Assembly: GCA_902783795.1 (NCBI GenBank) | Contig: CACZSO010000051.1 | Coordinates: 1 to 9,788, forward strand | DNA length: 9,788 nt | Reading direction: 5' to 3' | Source of the DNA: an uncultured Eubacteriales bacterium | GTDB lineage: Bacteria; Bacillota; Clostridia; Lachnospirales; Lachnospiraceae | Translations under genes and position numbers: made by a program | In this document: positions 7,144 to 9,788 of the stretch, in pieces | How the letters are laid out: each line of letters begins with the position of its first letter | Numbering within the stretch: the stretch's first letter is position 1 | The notes under the pieces: generated by a model | The model's input: the letters and a program-made list of their open reading frames with translations, nothing else | What the model was told of the DNA's origin: nothing | The model's database searches: none

Positions 7144-7335
7144 TTGAAGATAAGCCCATGTATCTGGCTTTTCCCTGCTTTACATGTGCTTCCCCGCCTG
7201 CTTATAAGCTGAAAATGAATGCAAAGCCTTGATACGAGCTCATGTAACTGGCTTTTTTCTACTTTACATGTGCTTCCCCGCCCGCTTATCAGCTGAAAAT
7301 GAATGCAAACCTTCGAAGCGAGCCTATATATGGGC
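7144..7335. repeat. Tandem 84-bp direct repeat upstream of feoAB
   Basis: Two adjacent units, 7154-7237 and 7238-7321, agree at about 85% of positions. The shared core CTTTACATGTGCTTCCCCGC is identical in both, as is AGCTGAAAATGAATGCAAA. Bases 7322-7335 and 7144-7153 resemble the start and end of further partial units. Each unit holds the inverted repeat CATGTA/TACATG (7157-7162 with 7181-7186; 7241-7246 with 7265-7270), and the first also has the perfect palindrome GCTTATAAGC (7200-7209). Between the HxlB-like gene and feoAB (7083-7452) I see nothing else apart from the feoAB ribosome binding site. No clear terminator for the upstream gene and no good promoter could be assigned. Confidence 0.85.
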
Positions 7336-7452
7336 CCGGTCTCCCAGTGGCTGAAAATAGTCTTTTCAACGATTCCTTCATCCTTATGGATCTGTCCGAA
7401 TATCACTGGATCCTTTCTGAATGAACCTGGCCCGGGAGCCTTCACAGCTCTT

Positions 7453-8010
7453 TTATTCTATATTTCTGTGCCGGGATTCCATTTCTTCATGAGTGATCCC
7501 GAACTTTTCTTCCATCATCATGATCAGGATGTCAAAGAGAAGGAACAGGTGCTGCTCGAACAGATTCCCCATGGGCTGGCTGGTGGGAACGACCCGGGGA
7601 TCCGTTCCTTTATACACCGCTGCCGGTACAAACAGGCAGATATCCGCTTTCTGCGGGATACGCTCCAGCGGGGCTCCGGTGATCACTGCTGTCACTGCTC
7701 CTGTCTCCATGCCCCGCTCCAGAAAATAATCCATAAAGCCGATCTTGCCTGACCCGTCTATCCCGATAAACAGATCCTTTTCATGCATACCCGGTGTGGT
7801 ATCGTCCAGAAGCCAATGGGTCTCTTTCCCCAGATGCATGAGCCGCATGGCAAAGCTGCGTGCTGCTATGCCCTCTCTCCCCGCGCCATAAATAAAGATC
7901 TTCTCTGCTTTTCTGATGGCTTCTATCAATGCTTCAAAATCTTCTTCCTTCTGCGCTTCAAATACTGCCCTGTGTTCCGCCAGGACCTGTTCATATAATT
8001 CCTGATACAT
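7453..8010 (-). CDS. hxlB: HxlB-like 6-phospho-3-hexuloisomerase family protein (SIS domain)
   Basis: The 185-residue product has the length and layout of 6-phospho-3-hexuloisomerase, a single-SIS-domain cytoplasmic enzyme that converts hexulose-6-phosphate to fructose-6-phosphate in the ribulose monophosphate pathway. Matching blocks are IYGAGREGIAARSFAMRLMHLG (39-61), VPTSQPMGNLFEQ (141-153, with the conserved Glu152), and the closing HRNIE. The loop that in known members reads SGSGET here reads GIDGSGKIG (83-91), so phosphate binding or substrate may differ. No hexulose-phosphate synthase gene (hxlA) is beside it, so the formaldehyde-fixing role is unproven and another sugar phosphate is possible. 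The ATG at 8010 has only a weak purine-rich site (AGAGAAGAGAAG) before it. The gap to the upstream acetyltransferase gene is 83 bp, which contains a short GCCCA/TGGGC hairpin but no T run. Confidence 0.8.
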   Translation of the reverse strand: MYQELYEQVLAEHRAVFEAQKEEDFEALIEAIRKAEKIFIYGAGREGIAARSFAMRLMHLGKETHWLLDDTTPGMHEKDLFIGIDGSGKIGFMDYFLERGMETGAVTAVITGAPLERIPQKADICLFVPAAVYKGTDPRVVPTSQPMGNLFEQHLFLLFDILIMMMEEKFGITHEEMESRHRNIE

Positions 8011-8093
8011 AGCTTCTCTTCTCTCTTTTTATTTTCGTCTTAGATTTCGCCCAACCGGTCATGGGCTGCCGGCAAGCTTTGCGGCTTCCCGGG

Positions 8094-8621
8094 CTATCGT
8101 TTGATAACATACATCTGCACCCATTCATGATAGGTATCACTGTAGCGTTCATGCTTCAGGACACCTCCGCAGTTTTTGATGACTCCCCGGGAGCCCGGGT
8201 TGTCTTTATCGCATGAAATCAGCACTTCCCTGATCCCTATGACATCATAGACTTTGAGTGCCTCCTTGAGCATCTCTGTGGCATAATGCCTGCGTCTTTC
8301 CGCAGGCCTTATGGAATAGCCGATATGTCCTCCTTCCGTTCGGAGGAAGTCGTTCAGCGCCAGCCGCAGATTGATCATACCTATGATTTTCTCATCCTCT
8401 TCACGGATATAGAAATATGTCAGTGCCGGGACCCTGGGTTCCGGAATATTGGCTATGTCCATATCTCTCCTGACCTTCTCCAACCAGGCTTCATAGGTGG
8501 ATTCTCTCAGATAGCGGTCCAGACTTCCGCTCCCGTTGATCTTCGACCCGTATTCATAGAACTCTTTTATATACGCGGTCGCCTTATCTTTATGCTCTAT
8601 ATCGGGAAATACCAGTTTCAT
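8094..8621 (-). CDS. GNAT family N-acetyltransferase (COG3981-like)
   Basis: The 175-residue product has the GNAT fold pattern: a strand with the EKIIGMINLRLALN block (77-90), then GGHIGYSIRPAERRRHYATEMLKEAL (97-122) as the acetyl-CoA binding beta4-alpha3 region, REVLISCDKDNPGSRGVIKNCGG (131-153) as the motif B region, and a C-terminal HEWVQMYVIKR. It resembles the group of predicted acetyltransferases in COG3981. The acceptor cannot be told from sequence. In the pyrophosphate loop the usual R-x-x-G-x-A reads R-R-R-H-Y-A, so the glycine is replaced by His112, which may weaken acetyl-CoA binding or be tolerated in this subfamily. The ATG at 8621 follows GAAGGAGCT at good spacing. It lies 75 bp after another GNAT gene on the same strand, and the two may be co-transcribed. 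Confidence 0.88.
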   Translation of the reverse strand: MKLVFPDIEHKDKATAYIKEFYEYGSKINGSGSLDRYLRESTYEAWLEKVRRDMDIANIPEPRVPALTYFYIREEDEKIIGMINLRLALNDFLRTEGGHIGYSIRPAERRRHYATEMLKEALKVYDVIGIREVLISCDKDNPGSRGVIKNCGGVLKHERYSDTYHEWVQMYVIKR

Positions 8622-8696
8622 CTTTGGAGCTCCTTCTTTTGTTTGGCCGTATCATGGATCCTCACCGGACGGAAGCCCTGCCAGCCGTTTGAGCCT

Positions 8697-9206
8697 CTAT
8701 TTCTTCCAGACACTCCTGCAGATGCTGAAGATGCCGTCATGGTAAGGTCCTTCTCCGGTGAAATACGGCTCAAACCCGCATTTTTCCAGCACACGCCCGG
8801 ATGCTGCATTTTCCAGAAGACGGATCCCGTACACTTCCGTGATGCCGACCTGCTCTGAGATCACCGGAAGGAATGCTTTCACAGCTTCTGTCGCATAACC
8901 CTTTCCCGTATAGGCTTTTGCCACATGATAGCCTATTTCCCACTTTCCTTCTCCTATGGGGACTAATTGTACATAACCGATGTTCCGGCCTGTCTCTTTG
9001 GTGATCAGGGCATAGATCAGCGGTCCGTCCGCAGTCCCATACTGAGCCATGATGAATCGGATGATTTCCTGCGCATCTTCCAACGTCTCAAAAACCTCGT
9101 CCGGTACAAATTTTCTGACATCTTCATCCAGAGAATTTTTATGGACATCCATCGCCATATCCATGGTCATTTCTGTAATGATCAAACGTTCTGTTTCGAT
9201 TTTCAT
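8697..9206 (-). CDS. GNAT family N-acetyltransferase (RimJ/RimL type)
   Basis: The 169-residue product starts MKIETERLIITEM, the typical opening of RimJ/RimL-type GNAT proteins (Acetyltransf_3). It carries GRNIGYVQLVPI (73-84), WEIGYHVAKAYTGKGYATEAVKA (89-111) with an intact acetyl-CoA loop (Y-T-G-K-G-Y-A), and ENAASGRVLEKCGFE (132-146). Acceptors in this family include ribosomal protein N-termini, small amines and antibiotics; the sequence does not say which. I chose the ATG at 9206, with AAAGGA a few bases upstream, over an in-frame TTG at 9257, because the family motif begins there and the upstream start has no ribosome binding site. Bases 9207-9334 upstream hold only short GC-rich inverted repeats and no clear promoter. 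Confidence 0.9.
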   Translation of the reverse strand: MKIETERLIITEMTMDMAMDVHKNSLDEDVRKFVPDEVFETLEDAQEIIRFIMAQYGTADGPLIYALITKETGRNIGYVQLVPIGEGKWEIGYHVAKAYTGKGYATEAVKAFLPVISEQVGITEVYGIRLLENAASGRVLEKCGFEPYFTGEGPYHDGIFSICRSVWKK

Positions 9207-9334
9207 TGCAATCCTTTCCAAAAAGATACTGAACAGGCCGTCATCTTTTTTATTCAAAACAGGTTGCCGGCCTGCCCGTACATCGATCCCGCAGGATCCG
9301 GGCGCAGACCGCGCTCATACCGATAATGGTCGAA

Positions 9335-9496
9335 TTAATCGAAAATATCACAGGAAGCTGTATCGGTAAAGGAATATGTGGAAATGCCACGATCCATATA
9401 TTCGTCAAAAGCTTCTTTATATGACGGCAGGTATCCTTTCGCCGGAATGATCCGCTTTATCCTGGCAATTCCTTTTTCACACCGCGCCCCCTCAGT
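9335..9496 (-). pseudogene. Possible frame-shifted 3' end of the aromatic-rich protein gene
   Basis: Directly after the TGA at 9492-9494 a different minus-strand frame is open for 53 codons, to a TAA at 9335. It reads like protein (KRIIPAKGYLPSYKEAFDEY, then MDRGISTYSFTDTASCDIFD) and continues the style of the preceding frame, but has no ATG or ribosome binding site of its own at its beginning. Skipping one base near 9497, next to a run of five C (9487-9491), would join the two frames. It may be a broken end, a sequencing error or, less likely, an unrelated open stretch. Confidence 0.4.
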
Positions 9497-9788
9497 CGGT
9501 GGCTGATACGAGCATCACAGCATATCTGTCCATGTTCTTGTCAAAAACACTCCAGCAGCAGGCGCCGTACCATTCATGTCCATCGTCAAAATAACCCGAC
9601 CAGTCCGTGGTCCATTCATAGATGTCCAGCGTATCCGTACCCTTTGGGAACAGGATCTCATTTGCTTTTTTGAAGTCCTCCGGCTTATTTTTCCTGCCAT
9701 ACACCGGTTCCATCACCGCATACCAGTAGGGGACCGATGTCCCGATGTTTTCGTCATCCGGCTTCCATCCGGCATCATACCAGACATT
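9492..9788 (-). CDS. Hypothetical aromatic-rich protein (5' partial)
   Basis: The frame is open from the right edge to a TGA at 9492, giving 98 visible residues. A GTG/ATG pair at 9716-9711 exists, but the frame continues upstream as NVWYDAGWKPDDENIG and has no ribosome binding site there, so the true start is outside the window. The product is rich in Trp, Tyr and Asp (WTTDWSGYFDDGHEWYGACCWSVFD), with no membrane segment visible in this part. I do not recognise the family. It precedes the GNAT gene on the same strand by about 285 bp. The reading frame may originally have continued past the TGA in another frame (see the fragment 9335-9496), in which case the present stop is the result of a frameshift. 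Confidence 0.6.
   Translation of the reverse strand, partial: NVWYDAGWKPDDENIGTSVPYWYAVMEPVYGRKNKPEDFKKANEILFPKGTDTLDIYEWTTDWSGYFDDGHEWYGACCWSVFDKNMDRYAVMLVSATD

Noticed and set aside
7100..7320. Fur box controlling feoAB
   Set aside because: TGAAAATGAATGCAA in each repeat and AATGATAAAAATG near 7120 only half-match the Fur 7-1-7 pattern; too weak to call.
7144..7335. CRISPR array
   Set aside because: Only two long, imperfect, directly adjacent units without unique spacers, and no cas genes.
9207..9257. TTG-initiated longer form of the second GNAT protein
   Set aside because: The ATG at 9206 has AAAGGA upstream and begins the family motif MKIETERL; the extra 17 residues have no match and the TTG has no ribosome binding site.
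9207..9334. Terminator in the gap before the GNAT gene
   Set aside because: Short GC-rich inverted repeats such as GATCC/GGATC occur, but none is followed by a T run on the minus strand.

Overview
The window has moderate G+C, tight spacing and Gram-positive style signals: strong AGGAG-type ribosome binding sites and a near-consensus TTGACA/TATAAT promoter. The gene content (a FeoA-FeoB fusion followed by a small FeoB-associated Cys-rich membrane protein, a DUF4236 protein, and a PlsC-type acyltransferase with a zinc ribbon) points to a Firmicute of class Clostridia, probably a Lachnospiraceae-like gut anaerobe. That placement is inference from gene families, not from a marker gene.

Layout. 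(1) Bases 3-1151, plus strand: the 3' part of a PlsC-family acyltransferase whose start lies outside the window. (2) 1303-2424, minus: a DUF4236 protein with a RuvA-C-terminal-like tail and its own terminator at 1258-1298. (3) 2425-2682: a divergent control region. It holds an extended -10 promoter under an inverted repeat for the DUF4236 gene, and a consensus promoter for glmS. The glmS promoter is followed almost at once by a terminator-like hairpin, and a second hairpin sits just before the ribosome binding site. (4) 2683-4527, plus: glmS, the first committed step of amino-sugar and cell-wall precursor synthesis. (5) 4545-7082, minus: a ferrous iron uptake operon made of the feoA-feoB fusion and a 58-residue Cys-rich membrane protein gene, convergent with glmS. 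The two transcription units share overlapping ends: the glmS terminator is encoded inside the small iron gene. (6) 7083-7452: no convincing gene, but two tandem copies of an 84-bp repeat upstream of feoAB. (7) 7453-9206, minus: an HxlB-like sugar phosphate isomerase (SIS fold) and two GNAT acetyltransferases, each with its own ribosome binding site. (8) 9335-9788, minus: the 3' part of an unrecognised aromatic-rich protein that may be frameshifted, running off the right edge.

Most genes are housekeeping or common accessory families. The less ordinary material is in non-coding and small-scale structure: the glmS leader, the nested convergent terminators, the tandem repeat before feoAB, the C-terminal tail of the DUF4236 protein, and the possible frameshift at the right end. 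I did not find a clear new multi-gene system.
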